In this document: piece by piece, positions 24,341-38,050 of the stretch
Numbering within the stretch: the stretch's first letter is position 1
Layout of the letters: every line of letters begins with the position of its first letter
Assembly: GCA_900660155.1 (NCBI GenBank)
Contig: CABFPE010000045.1
Coordinates: forward strand, 1,667,798 to 1,731,797
Source of the DNA: Hofstenia miamia
Lineage: Eukaryota; Xenacoelomorpha; Acoela; Hofsteniidae
DNA: 64,000 nucleotides
Direction of reading: 5' to 3'
Program-made: the position numbers and the translations under genes
The notes under the pieces: model-generated
What the model was told of the DNA's origin: nothing
Databases searched by the model: none
The model's input: the letters and a program-made list of their open reading frames with translations, nothing else

Positions 24341-26086
24341 CATGTGTAAGAAGTCGGCCGTCCGAAAATCTTGTGTAAGCAAGCTCATATCTCTAACAAA
24401 TCGTTTCAAACGAGCTTTCTCCTATGCCTCGCTGAATCCTAGTTGCTAATTACGTTTTTAACGTATTTTATGAAGTTCTAAAGGTTAAAATGCGTAAAAT
24501 CTTAGTTTAAAAAAACTACTCTAAAGAATTTGTTTGCAATATTCTTAATGAAACAATAAAATGTTACAAAATGGTTAAAATGAAACAATCTTCTCGCTTG
24601 AGTCCTTGTTGCCTCATTCTTCCCACTACATGTTTTCCTTGTGACAGACGCCTGTTTTATTGAAAATAAACTAGTTTTTCAGCTTTAGTATTACCCAATC
24701 GATTTGAACTTTTACTGCGTATTTTTCAACGCATTTAAAAAGAATTCGACATAAACCGTATCCATTTACGCATTTTAAATTTTACAGCATTGACCTGAAT
24801 TTTTTTGAAGTCGATTTTAATAGCTTCTAAAAATATGATGTGATTTAATGGTTGCGCAAATTACTAATTATAATAATTTCAATATGTTGAAATATATTGC
24901 ATAAGTATACAAATACATTTAAGCGTTTATTACCATGAATAATTGTATATAAAATACGAGAAATGTATTCAAAGGCACTTGTTTCAAAATCAAATAAGCG
25001 TCACTGATGTGAGAATCATTGAAAGTCAAAAGTCATTTGACACTTGAGTTTGGGAAAAATAACATTCTTCTGAAAAAATATATATCTTATATGGTAATGT
25101 TAACAACACTGCAATTTTTTAATCTACAACTCTGACATTGGCATTTGCCTTCCTACAGAAGAACTGTTTGTGTATATACATTACTAGCTGGATTAATAGT
25201 GATCGCCTTGTTGATATTAGACCACATATGGACTTGACAGTAATTGTATATGAAGTTTTAAGATTATGCCTTGAAGCTCAACGTTTACATTAGTTGTTTA
25301 AAAGCCAAAATATTGAATAAGTAACATAAAATAATGTGATTTTATGATTTTTAGAGTTTGCATTGATTGGAATTTTGCAAACGGAATAACGAGCTTGTGC
25401 TGCTGCCCCATTTTTGAAGTTACGAAAAAGAAAATACTTAAATTCGCTAGATTATTGAAATTTACTAAACTATATAAGTGTTTAATAGAAGCGAGGTGAT
25501 TGCAAAAAAGTTTCCACAGTTTGCTATTAAACCATAACTGCTAAAGAGTCATTTTTGTACAATACAAGTATAATAATGTTTAATGGAAAAATTCTTTAGA
25601 GGCCATTTTTGCTATTATAGTTTAACTTTCTAAATAATTCAGAAATGTGTGGACTTAAAACAAAGAGTAGTGCGTACCTATTCTTCTCCAATGAATGTAC
25701 TGATACATTTTCGAATAATCTATTTCCATTTTGTATCATGTGCTTTTTACAAACTAGATGAGCATTCAAATTATTGACAATTAAATATTTGTACCATCTG
25801 TCCCCGATTCAATTAAAAAGAGGGACAAGCCCATATTTACTAATCACGACTATTCCAGTTTTGCTGGTTATCAACAGTTACATCAAAGAAATTGATATTT
25901 CTACAAGTTAATACCAAAATCAACCGCAGCTGGGTTGATATATACCAAGATTGCTGCATATGAAAAACTCGGTTAGTAGACTTATGGTGTCATATATTTT
26001 GATATAAAGAAATAACTTCGACCAAATTACGTAGAGTAGCAAAGAAAGATTCAATAAACCGGGTCATGTTGTATGTAGAGATCTAC
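24341..26086. other. Intergenic DNA, no supported gene
   Basis: AT-rich with stops in all frames. Nothing recognisable. Confidence 0.5.
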
Positions 26087-26362
26087 GGTACCCGATCGCA
26101 TCGGTACGGTACGGTGCGGTACCAGTACTACTTTAAAAATGTTTAGATGTTCCGGAACGGCAGCATAAATTTGCGTTGCTTTTTTGTTTGTGTTTAATAA
26201 TCATACCCATATAGTCGTAATTACTCATTATTAATTGACTAATTTTGTGTTTTCTTGTTTTTTTTGGGGTCCCTTATGGGACAATATCAATACTAAAAGA
26301 TTTTTTGCGGTACAGTACCAGTTAGAATTGGGACAAGGCGCTTGCGGTACCGGAGGACTCTA
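26075..26362. mobile_element. Possible MITE with CGGTACC-rich ends
   Basis: The left end has TAGAGATCTACGGTACC followed by repeated CGGTAC words (26090-26132). The right end has the complement of TAGAGTCCTCCGGTACC, with AGTACC words inside. About 14 of 17 end bases match as inverted repeats. Flanking octamers agree only partly (5 of 8). The ends resemble hAT-type termini, but the class is uncertain. Confidence 0.4.
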
Positions 26363-26375
26363 ACTGAATGTTGGT

Positions 26376-28710
26376 TTAAGCTTAGGGTGATTTTGTCACT
26401 CATGAGTTTAGAATTAATGCTCGTGACAATTACAATGTTCCTTAATTTACTTATAATAGTTTGTGACGTCGTTTCACGTAGAGCTATGGTTTACTTAAGT
26501 AAGTCATGGTAGAGATTAGGCTCTTTATCCTAATGCATAAAATAAATAGATTTTTATTCTTGACAAAAATTATGCTGTTAAAGTTTTGATAGTTAACAAT
26601 GGATCTATTCTATGCTCAAGCTCAGAACCCGTATTTATTTATTTAGTTTTGAGTTGAATCATATCATATTAAAAAAAATTACGTGAAAAAAATTTTAAAT
26701 TTTGCTTTAATTATATATATATATATATATATATGCAATTTACTAATTCTTTAGTATTTCAAATATTTGTGCTCTTGATCTTGTCGTTCTATGATGTCAA
26801 TATCCTCTGATATAAATACATAACTTCGCTCAATTTATAAATTTGAAGAGCAAAGGAATGTTAAATAAAACTAGCTGTATTTTAAACACTCTGGATAGCC
26901 AATTCATCCATTTTATGCTAAAGTTTGTTTTGATTGTTTAACTTGACTTTCTTGAAAAATTATTGACTGGCATTATTTTTTTAAATTTCTCAATTTTTCT
27001 GCAAATTTTTTGAAGCTTGAACAATGAGTACACATAGCTACTTGCAATACGCAAAAAATTTTGTCATACTAATACTTTATCAATGTACAAAAGTTATTAA
27101 ATCATTTTGTACAAAACACTCACAGAATTTCATCCCACTGCCTAATTACTACATATTCAGATAAAATGAATTTCTTCAGTATTGAATTCAACGTTCATAT
27201 TGCATCTTGAAGATTACAGTTACCTCTCGCTCTCTAGCTTTCTCACTTTTTCCACAATTGACAATGATTTCATTTCGCATTATGATATTGAATATACAGA
27301 TCTAGTGTATGTTTCCTTATGAAGTTTCTCATGGCATTTGAAGTCATAGAAATATAAGGATCATCAAAGTGGCCTTAGAATTGAGTTATGTACAAGATTT
27401 AATTTTATTGTTGAACTAAAACAATGTTATAGTCCCAATTACAAATCATTCACAAATGTTTCTTTTTAATTTTTATATAGATACATCAAATGAACAATAA
27501 TATCCATTGTTGTGTACTTTTCTATATATAAGATGTAATGTCCAATAAATCAAATGATTCTTTTAAATACAAGCTTACTCTCATTTCATTTTTATTGATC
27601 TAATTTCGATAGAAATATTTTAGAAACTCCTGTTGAAATTGATTTGAAATATGGTCAAAATTTCAGGTTTAGGTCTAGCAAATCGGGTAAAATCTTGGTA
27701 TCTTTCGTACACATGATGCCAAAATAGGATGGCGTTTGTAATTAAAAATTTTGTCATACAACTAATTGTGCTATTCTATTGTCTGGTGAAACTTTCACTG
27801 TTCTCACTTACAAATTAAGTAATGCGAAATTTAACTGTTTAAATTTATCTGTAATGTTGTTACCTAAATGAACAACTGATATATATATATATCCGATTTT
27901 TGCATGTAATGACATTAGTATTACCAACCTCTATGGTAGGAGATTATATTGAAGAAATCAGATAAAGATAGCCTTACATTACATTTGCAGTACATATGCC
28001 AATTGCAGTCTATAGTATAAATCGAGAAATTGCTGAATACTATTGATTTTGTTATGGACTAAGCGACCCTAACCCATTCCTCTCAGAGATCTTGCTTCTA
28101 GTGAATATTACATTTTTAAGTGTTTTTCTGCATTAAAAGGTGAAAAAGTATTTGAACCATTTTTTACAAAAAATTAAAATTGATGTCACAAGAAAAATTG
28201 ATTTAACAATATAATACATTATTTTTAGAATCTACAACCTAGTTTACTCTTTTCATTTCATTAAGTTACATTTTATGATAATGGTGAATATTCAAATTTT
28301 AGCATATTTAATTCCTACTCTCTTTTTCTCATTTCTAGTAATTTCTTATAGAAACATGAATTGTTTTTTATTAGGTCCTTTGCATGCCATGTTGCTTTGA
28401 AAGACTTAACTTAAATATAGTTAACTGAAAAAGAATACATTTTTACATCATACTCGATAGTTATGTCAAAATTTTGGGATCATTGGGATTTTGCAACTGA
28501 TTGAAATGGAGTATAGACAAAAATGTTGGAGCCCGTTCTTTAATACGTAGACTGCCACGCTCAAATCTCAAAATTATCTCTGCAGGCCACGCCTATATAT
28601 GCAAGTAAGTAAACAATCATCATAGGTTTACACCATAATTAGTTTGATACCTACATACGTGGTGATTACATCATTATAAAAAAAAGAGCATATAAATTAG
28701 AATGTGAATT
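26376..28710. other. Intergenic DNA, no supported gene
   Basis: AT-rich, with a (TA)n tract at 26711-26734 and a short one near 27880. No ORF worth reporting. Confidence 0.5.
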
Positions 28711-28726
28711 TTATATATAATATATA

Positions 28727-28762
<36 letters not shown>
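28711..28762. repeat. (TA)n microsatellite at the outer edge of the left arm
   Basis: Long TA tract where homology between the two arms of the giant inverted repeat ends. The right arm ends at an equivalent TA tract (54208-54263). Confidence 0.9.
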
Positions 28763-28766
<4 letters not shown>

Positions 28767-29088
28767 ATGAAACATAAAGAAACATATAGGCATATAAATA
28801 AGAAGAGCGTGTAAACAATGTTACATTAAAAAGAGCAGTAAAATGGGAAGAGGAAAAGCTCCAAGAAAAAATTTAAGTAAGATTTTCCTGATGAACCTCA
28901 ACTATGTAAACAATGTTTTAATACTTTGCATGTGTAATATTTTCTTAATAAACCATTTTTTTAACTTTTTCTTTAACATTTTTAACCATAGATATATAAT
29001 TAATATCCTATTATAAATTTATATAATTTTTGACAAAATATATATTTTTTAAACACATACTAATATCAAAAGCAAATAGCAAAGAAGC

Positions 29089-29398
29089 GTTGGGTGACAT
29101 TGCCTGATCAGCAAACTTAAACGTCATCTATATTGGGTTACATGACCTGATCAGCAAACGTAAACTTCTCCTATATTGTGTGAAATGACCTGATCAGCGA
29201 TACTTTAAACGTCCTTTATTGGGTGACATGGCTTTATCAAGCAAACTTAAACGCCTCCTATATTGCGTGACATGACCTGATCAGCAAACTTAAACGTCCC
29301 CTATATTGGGTGACATGGCCTGATCAGCAAACTTAAACGTCCCCTATATTGAGTGAAATGACTTGATCAGCAAACTTAAACGTCACCCATATTGGGTA
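29089..29398 (+). repeat. 43-bp minisatellite, about seven units (left arm)
   Basis: Tandem units of about 43 bp, each with the core TGATCAGCAAACTTAAACG followed by a TATATTGGGTGACATG-like spacer. Units differ by several substitutions, and one has CTTTATCAAG in place of CTGATCAG. Each unit carries the palindrome TGATCA. It is mirrored at 53571-53880 with the same unit number. Short even spacing without conserved-repeat/unique-spacer structure rules out a CRISPR array. Confidence 0.9.
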
Positions 29399-29580
29399 GT
29401 CAACGTGTTAAGATGAGTCATAAATGCTTTCTTACTAACAATGAAGAAAATGTAAACTTTAACCTGTATTGACGACTTGATAGTCGAATAATTATTTTAA
29501 TTAATTTTGTATAACATACTGGTCCGTCTTGCTCTTCACTGAGGCCACTGGCATACAAATAAACTGTAGCTCTATTGTCT

Positions 29581-29583
<3 letters not shown>

Positions 29584-29616
<33 letters not shown>
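29584..29616. repeat. (TA)n microsatellite (left arm)
   Basis: TA tract of 33 bases; its mirror at 53361-53387 is shorter, a length difference between the arms. Confidence 0.9.
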
Positions 29617-29620
<4 letters not shown>

Positions 29621-31512
29621 TAAGGGTATCGCCTTGTCCCATCCTATCACGTCGCTTAGTCAATAATTTTCTTGGAATAGTATAAGCATCAAAAATTAAA
29701 AATAAATTGACTTTTATATATTTCCCAAATGTAAACTGATAGCAACATTCTTGGTGATAAATCAACAAGTTCATAAAGTCTTAATTACAAAATGCTTTCA
29801 TTTATGGCAATTTAGTCTATCATTTCTAGTGTGGTTTTCATTCATTACGATATTTTGGATTGTTTTTGCTTGTACAGAATGATATCTCAGATATTTACTT
29901 AACTATAAAATTGCAATATCCCACAAATCTCAAATTTACACAGGGTATTTTATGTTTTATTCATTTGACTAGAAAACGCTAATTTAAGCAAAAAATTTAA
30001 CCTTGAACTTTCCGCGACTCGTTTTTAAATTTTTTAAATATTTTAAGAGCCTATAACTCAAAAACTAATAAAGATATCAAAAATCTAAAAGCACAGTAAG
30101 ATATAGGAGTGTCTCTGTCATTCTTGTTTTTAAATCTCAAGAATGGCTTTAATGGGCTTGGTGATTAAATTACGTAATGGAAATTGTTAAGTTTGATGGT
30201 TGCTCAAATGGGCTTTCGACCTCCTGATTTATTGAAGATTAGGAATTGAGATAATATTAATATTTCTAATTTTCAATAAAAGACAGTGAAAATTTTGAAG
30301 TACTTCAGTCGTTGCAATACTGCTTATTCACATATCCCAACATAACGATATATATATATATATATATATGTGTCCATTGTTCAAGCTTTCCAACTTCACA
30401 AAATTCTTCAAGAAAATTGCTTAAAAATGTGAAAAAATGGTTTTTTCTCTAGTAAGGACCTAAGCAGGTTAAAGTTAAGCAAACTTGAAAAATCTTGTAA
30501 AATGACACTATAGGCCTACTTAAAAAACAAATCGCATATAAATTGATGAAAATAACAAATTTATAGTTTCACATTTTGAGTACAAATAATTTTTGTATTA
30601 TGGGGATATTAACCACCCAATAATGACAAAGAATGAATCTAGTAATGCGCATTATTTCGGCTGATTGTGAAAAGGGTGTCTGAAATGTTTCCTTTGCAGT
30701 CTATATTACAATGTTGCCGTGAGGTAATTCTTAATAATAATGTTATCTAAAATATTATCAAAGCTTGAGTCACAAATCCACCTGCTAACTATAAACTACA
30801 TGTGCTTATCTAGTTCATAGCGTCAATGTTATGCCTGTGTTAAGTAAATCAAATTTGCATATTGAAATTAACTGGTCAAAATTCGTCCTGTATTTTTTAA
30901 AAAGAATCTGAAAATATTGTATTTATTGAAACTAAGACTGAATGTGCTATATTTTTGTAAAAGTTTAGAATACATCAGTTCCTATCCGACTCATCAGATA
31001 TTTGAAGTATATTAAAAACTTATCACTTGTAACATTAATCAACCGGATGCTATTAAATTTGTATTCAAACTATTATTAAGCCTGCAGTTTGTGCATAGTA
31101 TTTCCCACCACATCTGGAAGCAGTTCAAAGATTTCATATCTTACTAAACCGGTCTGTCCCAATGCTTTTCATCAGAATATGGTGACTTACTATATTTTAT
31201 ATTGAAAATCAATTGATTACAAATTTAAATGCGCAATCGAAATGAATTATTTTGCAAAATAATGTATGACAACGAATTTTATATATGTATTAATATTTAT
31301 CAGGACGTTTGTCATTTTTCAGCAAAGATGTATCTTGTCAATAATAGTTATTCAATGAAATCACAAACAAAATTATTTACTCAATACGTATATAAGAAGA
31401 TGTTGTAAAAATCTTGTGATAATAACAATAATAATAATAATAATATTAATATTAATGAATTTTAATGCAAACAAATCAAATACAGGTTTTGCACTAAAAA
31501 TGACAAAAGTAG

Positions 31513-31909
31513 TTAAAGATTTCTTTGCAGCAAAAGTGATTTAACTGGATTGTTGGCATCCATTATACGCTTGTAGTATGCTTCATCTTCTAATGTCCAG
31601 TTGTACTTATATGCATCATCCAAAGATTTTTGTATTTTTTAAGGTTCTTGAAATCTGAGCCATGTAGGGTTAATAAATAAAGATTTAAGAGTTGCACCTA
31701 TTTCAGCTAAGGAAGAATTTACCGTGCGCATATTGATTAAAATATTTTGCATTTTCGTTAGGGTTGCCATCAGTTTTCTGATATGAGCACGAAGTGAAAG
31801 ATCTGTTTGCATTGTCACTCCGAATATTTTTGCATGGTCTCTTAGTTGAACTCCTAGCATTAATAGAAAGACGCTTATTAATTCTTTTTTTAGAAAAATA
31901 TGGAAATTT
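31513..31909 (-). pseudogene. Unidentified coding-like remnant (left-arm copy)
   Basis: Mirror of 51068-51464, described there. The same single in-frame TAA interrupts it, so the stop predates the split of the two arms. Confidence 0.35.
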
Positions 31910-32163
31910 TAATATCAACTCACTACATATAAGGGAATGCTTTCATTTCATCTATTGACCAGATATTTATATTATCGACCTTTGTTTGAACCCTTGAAGA
32001 ATCCAAATTTCTATTATCAAATAATTACAAATTTTATAGGGAGTATGTTTACTATCGCACCTCTGTTCCTCATACGAGATTACAATTGCTTGAAAAGTGG
32101 TGTTGATATGCTTGATGAGAATATGTTAAAATTTTCTGACTGAAAAAAAACACTTTGTGATCT

Positions 32164-32262
32164 AGTTGAGTTCAAGTCTAGTTGAAACCCTAACTAGCGA
32201 GTTCGAGTGGAGTTAAAATTATAGTTAGGCTTATTTTGATTGAGTACTCGCAGGACCCTAAT
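32164..32262. repeat. Arm-specific replaced block (left version)
   Basis: These 99 bases, containing GAGTTCAAGTCTAGTTGAAA and GCGAGTTCGAGTGGAG, have no match in the right arm, where 97 unrelated bases (50717-50813) sit between the same flanks. The motif relates it to the repeat at 2118-2380. Confidence 0.8.
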
Positions 32263-33478
32263 AGAATATTTTTTGCTTGCTGAGAACCATTTTAAGCGTA
32301 CTGTTTAACAACCAACATCAAAAAACTTTAAATGCGCCCATAACTACCAAATTTTTGGGTAAAAGAACCCAAATATCATAAGGTATTCATCAATCATATA
32401 AAACTGCTCGAAATTGTTATGTATGTGATAAAATAACTGACCAATATTTTATCGGTGTTGTTAATATGAATCCTTGCTTCACCATGTTGTTTGTAAACCA
32501 GCATAATGCAAATCGAGGGTGTTCTATATAATATTAAGTTTTTGTTTTAAATACCAGTTTTGTTGTCATGAATAACGTAATCTTTATCCGTGTCCGTGCA
32601 TGCACCTACAAATAGAAAATAAAATTATTATTAGATGTCCTCTAAGTTTTCATTTTAATACCAATTTTGAACAAAAGTAGAAATAATGCGTGTATTTTAT
32701 TAAATATCGCCCTTATTTAAAATACATTCTTCGAAAAACATTGTTTTGAAATGTTTTGTTCATTTGTAAGCTAATAGTAATGATATGATGTCAGCAAAAT
32801 CTTGACAGAAATTTGACAACGTGTGTTGCTTGAGACCTCTTGATAAGGGTTAGCCATATATTTCTCAGACAATGAATCATATTTTCAATTGCAAAAAATG
32901 TCTCAATTATCAATTGCAAAATTACAAAATTATTTTCGAAGCTGAGAAAGGCTTGGGGATCTGCAAGCTTTCCAAAATAAAACTGCTAACTACAACCTAA
33001 GCATAAACAATCACAATAGTTAAAAAAAGAACTTGAAGAAATCAATAGGAGCTAAGCCAATAATTCGTAGATCATGTGTCAGTCACAATGGGTCATTGAT
33101 CAAAAATGCTTCTAGTGATTTGGTTTATGGGTCAGGTCCAGTGAATCATTTGAAAGGCTGAAATTAGTTTAATATTTTATCTCTGCTGGGTCAATCGTAT
33201 GTTAGTAGTTATTCTTCCTATATTACAAATAACAGGATCTCTGAATTTCGATTATAATACTATTACAGTTGATCTGTAATATTCTCTGCGCAGATGCAAA
33301 TGTAATACAAAGGTAAAGTATATGCATATTGATAAACGAAATGCACACAAGAATGAGCTAATGAGACAACCTACATAAACTCTAAGGCTGCAAAGCAGAC
33401 CAATGGCACACATTTAGTGAGCACCTATATAGTGAAAAGCATGGTTTATGTATTTGGATCCAAATCATTGAATTCTAA

Positions 33479-33646
33479 ACACTAACAAGATGGGAAGTGC
33501 AATTTTGTAGTTGATCAGCACAGGCTGAATTTAAGCAAGAAAGTGCGATAAATATGTTTAGTAATTGATTGAATTTCACTTTGATTTAGCGCAAGTTCAG
33601 CCTGCTTTGGTCAATTACAAACGTGTAATTCGCATCCTGTTAGTGT
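33479..33646. mobile_element. Self-complementary PIF/Harbinger-type MITE (left-arm copy)
   Basis: The two halves of this 168-bp element are imperfect inverted repeats of about 70 bp each. The outer ends are ACACTAACAAGATGGGAAGT and the complement of ACACTAACAGGATGCGAATT, and both halves carry an AGGCTGAA-T block. TAA is present on both sides (33476-33478 and 33647-33649), the 3-bp TWA target duplication typical of PIF/Harbinger (Tourist-like) MITEs. No coding capacity. Confidence 0.75.
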
Positions 33647-34086
33647 TAAAGAAATCCATAGCCCAACCAATTAAACAACCCACTTTGTAAATTCAGAAAA
33701 AATCTTACATCTTACTCCATCTGAAGAAAATTTTTCAACACTAAAACTATCAACTCAGGAATAAAAGAACGCTGCACATCAAATGCAAGGGGTTGTACTA
33801 CTAACATTTCGCGTCAACTTCAATAAGTCAAATCAATGAATCTACAACGATTAAATCATAAAATGCAAAACTGTGAGATTCTACAATGTAGAATAGGAAG
33901 CCTCTATCAATATGAACCCGAAAATGGTATATAAAACTATTAACCACATTTAGGACAAATGGGAGTGAAAGTTCACATCTAAAAATAAATATAAAAATTT
34001 AATTTGGATTTCCAATTACTGCTGTTATGTGCAGAGTGATGCTCGAGGGGGTGGCACAAAGGGGTATTCTCTATTCTAGGGGGGGG

Positions 34087-34087
34087 N
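34087..34087. other. Single-N seam (left arm)
   Basis: An N follows a run of G. The right arm has an N at 48875 at the same junction, but retains extra bases (TATTTAAGTGCCACAAACC) that are absent here. This looks like the same contig break closed differently in the two arms. Confidence 0.8.
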
Positions 34088-35442
34088 TTTTGAAAGTCAA
34101 GAGCATTTATTAGATGATCAATCAACCAAATATATATATATATATACTAGGTCCATCAACAACTGCTTTGTAACTAGGGACCATGTCTACCTTGGAACAA
34201 TCTTTTTACAAAATCCTGAATCATTCATTGGTGTTATTTTTGGGTGTGGTTCTCGTTAAATTTCAAATATTGGACCATGGTCTGCCTGAATCCGCTGCAA
34301 ACGAGATATATAATGGCAAAATACATAATTTTGATTTTAAAATAATTGGAGAAACTCTTCAATTGTCATTTTTGCTAGTGATTTTTTAATAGTTGACTTA
34401 TTTTGAAAATATGGACATGATTTTCTGATAGATACTTCTATTCATTATTTAAAAGATTATAAAAAATTTTTTTGTTATCTATAGCTGTTTGTGTTCTTGC
34501 GTGTCCAACAAGTACGAATATTTAAGTTGTTAGATTCTTTTAAGGAATTTATAATATTGAAATGAAGAATCATACCAGAAAATACATTTAAGAATCAAAA
34601 TATCATTAGGCTAGATATCCTAAAAATGATACTTACCTCAATTCACGGTTTGAAATTTCATATTTCTTTTGTGTTTTGACGTAAATAGTATTGGGTGGCT
34701 CATTTGTTGAATTAATATTGAGTGGATAGATTATTATACTTTGAGTATATTATATTGAAAGAAAGATGTTAAAATGTTTATGGCAAAACTATTTAGCAAA
34801 TACTAACCCTTGTTATTTAGCTAGATTGTGTAAGAATTTGGGCAATTTGCTTTATCTTTCAAAGGAACTGAATTTTCTGAGTTTGCTGTATTCTGACTTA
34901 AATTTGACTGCACAATGGTCAAAATTTTGAAAATTTCAAAGGATTTTGAAAAAGATGAAACACTGAAATGAGCTCAGTCGAATAGGATTAACAATCATAC
35001 AAAGTGTCTGTTGTTTTCATAATCAGAGGCTGCATGAAAGGTTTTTTGTCAGCTGAGTGTATTTGATAAATTTCTTGAAACCTATCCAGAAGACTGGAAT
35101 GAAAGTTATATTCTTACTAGCAGCTGCTAACGAATTGTGGATTAATATTGCAAATGCTTAATAATGAAGAATATCTCGCAGTATGCCTTAAGTATTGTAG
35201 AGAAAAAACAAAACAATACAAAAACAGTTATTCTGTTTTTGTGACTATTATAATGATACACTTATTTCCTATGTCACGCATAGAGCCTTATTAGGCCACC
35301 TTTCACACCATTGCGCCACCTCTAAAAAATATGTCGGATTATCAGAAATTTGAATAAAAGGAGTTTTTACTTATATAGAACCTTTTGAGATGGTCAGACA
35401 TACAAACATTAACATTAATTTTCACCTTATATAAGGGCTACC

Positions 35443-35445
<3 letters not shown>

Positions 35446-35475
<30 letters not shown>
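35446..35475. repeat. (TA)n microsatellite (left arm)
   Basis: Mirrored by a tract at 47486-47517. Confidence 0.9.
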
Positions 35476-35477
<2 letters not shown>

Positions 35478-36454
35478 GAATAAGAATTTTTTCTGTTTAT
35501 TTATATATTGTAAATAGACGAACAAATATTATTAAAAAAATTGACCCAATTTATTGAAATATTATTTTCAGGAGTGTTTAAATTGAGTTGGAAAGAGAAC
35601 GTACTAGGAAAACACATTTGTGTGTCTATAAGAATTTGATTAATTTTGTAGTCTGATGTATATTTTTAAATTAGTGAAAGATTCAAATGATGTATTTTAA
35701 GAAAATTGACACATTCCTTAAATACCAATGCTATGCATAAATATGGGTTGATTGTAAGGAGATTGCAAACTGTTACTTCCATATTTACTTAATGCATTTA
35801 TTTGGTTGAGTTCATGTTTTATTGTCTAAGTCTTTGAAATTCACCCCTCAAAAATTATCTATAAATTTATTTTATTTTCTAGCATTTCTTAAGGGAGCCT
35901 TAGAAATTATCAAAAGAATTTTTAGCAGGAAAGTTTTTTCACAGCACTAATCTGTGAAGTGCTGATTAGTTTTAGGAGCTAAATTTTGAAAATGAATAAC
36001 ATAACTTGAACATTTGTCCTCTAAAATCATTTTGTAACCTGAGTGTGAACAATAAAATCCTCTAAGTTCAATTTAATTTTGCGCTCAGGCTTGCTTAAAT
36101 TAACAGACTATTAGTAGCCATTCACAGAGAGGAAGTCAAGTATCTTATTCCGTTAGATTCATTAATATCAATCTCATATTTCAATCAACCTTTTATTTTA
36201 CTTGTTGGAGATAGTCAAGTTACTAAAAGGCAGCTATAGATTACCCTTGATAGTGTAGAAAATCATTTATCACAGACACAAAACAAACAATGCCACAAAA
36301 GTTCTATCATCATATTCACATTTATATTGATATAGCTGATCAGGTAATTTCTTAAAAAATATAATAGAAATGTTGATAAAGTGTAAAGTGAACTATTACT
36401 GAAGTTGACTAGCCTGGACTGTATGAATAATACTATTATGGAGAGACTGGTAAC

Positions 36455-36541
36455 CTTAACATGGAGCTGCAATTCGGGGTCGTTCTGTAGGTGACAGATT
36501 TCATACACTTCCAGTACTTCTACGCTTTGCAATGAGAGCAA
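36455..36541 (-). CDS. Candidate internal exon (left-arm copy), 29 codons
   Basis: Mirror of 46421-46507, described there. It is carried without disruption in both arms, as expected for either alleles or a functional exon. Confidence 0.22.
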
Positions 36542-38001
36542 CTATAGTATGAAAATTTAAAGATATGTGTTATGAAGAAGAAAGGTAGGGTGTATGTTTG
36601 GCAATATTGTTGTAGGCAGGGCAGGCCAATCGTTCCTAGAAATGTGAATCCCAAGAAGCGCGGTCCGGCCAACTCAACTTAAAGTCAATTCGACGTATTT
36701 TTATTATCTTTGCCAAAAATGTTCTTCAATTTTTCGGTCTGCTAGAGCAATGTTGAGTATCAGTGATGACACAGGTGGGGTTAGGGGTTGCCCCTCCTAA
36801 ATTTTATAAGTAAAGCAATAAAAGTGCTTTTATTTAGTCAATGTGCCGAGGAATATATGTCATCGCTGCCACATTTGAGTAAGCCTATGTTAGAAAGTTT
36901 CTTAAAATCAACAAACTGAAGCCGAAATTTAGAATATTCAAACGAATTGTTCAAAGTAAAACTAAGATAAAAAAATTTATTTATATTTCTGGATAATTTA
37001 TCCATGTTTTATTGAATAAATAGCTTTCTATATTATAGTGAGGCACTTGATTATATTAGTAGTACTTCATAAAGTGACTTAGTTAAATATATTTTGAAAA
37101 GTAAATGTACTAAAATAGACTATATTTCTCACTCATTAACAAATTAAGTTATTAGAACTGATAACCATGAAAAATTGCGACACCTATCACTATTAAATTT
37201 CCGTTTTAATTGAATTGAAAAAAAATCTTTAGAAATTGTCTTAGGTATTGCGTGATAGTCAAATACACTGAGAGATATAAATTTATTCAAATAGTTCCTA
37301 AATAAATTACTCTTTTGAAATAAAACTGCTGAATACCTACTCGTTTTTCTGCATTGCGATTACTGAGACGTGCTGACCTGAGCCTAGCCACTATGTTGCG
37401 GTGCATAGAATGATTTATATGCTACAACATTAATATTATTGAGTACGAGCTTTTTCAACAAAAGTAAGATCTGCATTTCAGTAAAGTATTCAATGGGTGT
37501 TTTTTATTAGTATTCATCTGAAATCTATAGCATTGGCCAGAAGCGTTCCACTTTACAAATTGCTTTTAAGATCTTTCCAAGCAAATGACGTTCTGTATTA
37601 TTAGGATACTAAAAAATAAAATGTGATAAATGATAAAACCATGGTTGTATATAAAGTTAGGCCTAACATTATTGAGCTACTGCTCTCATTTGGAATGTTA
37701 CGCTTTAATTTTAGCAATTGATAATTGCCAGCTTTCAATCTAGATTTTATAAGCCTATGTGAGGATTAAACCAGATATGTCGATGTTACAACACCAAATT
37801 CTTGAATTAGTTCAACAGATTTTACAGGAAAAGATTCACTGATTCTAGGAGATCATCGTAGTTATGTCAGCATTAAAATAGAGGCCTTGAGAAATCAACA
37901 AGTGTGTCCATAAATTTATTTTCTTTGATCTAGATCAACTCCATATTCATGGAATTACGAATAGGCTTCAAATCAAACAACAAATTTATAGTTGAAAGCA
38001 G

Positions 38002-38050
38002 AGATGCAACATCGATTTAATTCTAATCAACGTTAAGGTCGAGTTCAAGG
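38002..38050 (+). repeat. Possible hAT terminus (left arm)
   Basis: CAGAGATGCAACATCGATTT followed by a CGAGTTCAAGGTTTT word. The CAGAGATG start is hAT-like, and it lies 310 bp downstream of the end of the hAT transposase relic. The opposite end of the element was not found. Mirrored near 44915-44961. Confidence 0.35.

Noticed and set aside
29089-29398. Possible CRISPR array
   Set aside because: The whole 43-bp unit repeats with substitutions and there are no unique spacers; the context is a eukaryotic genome.
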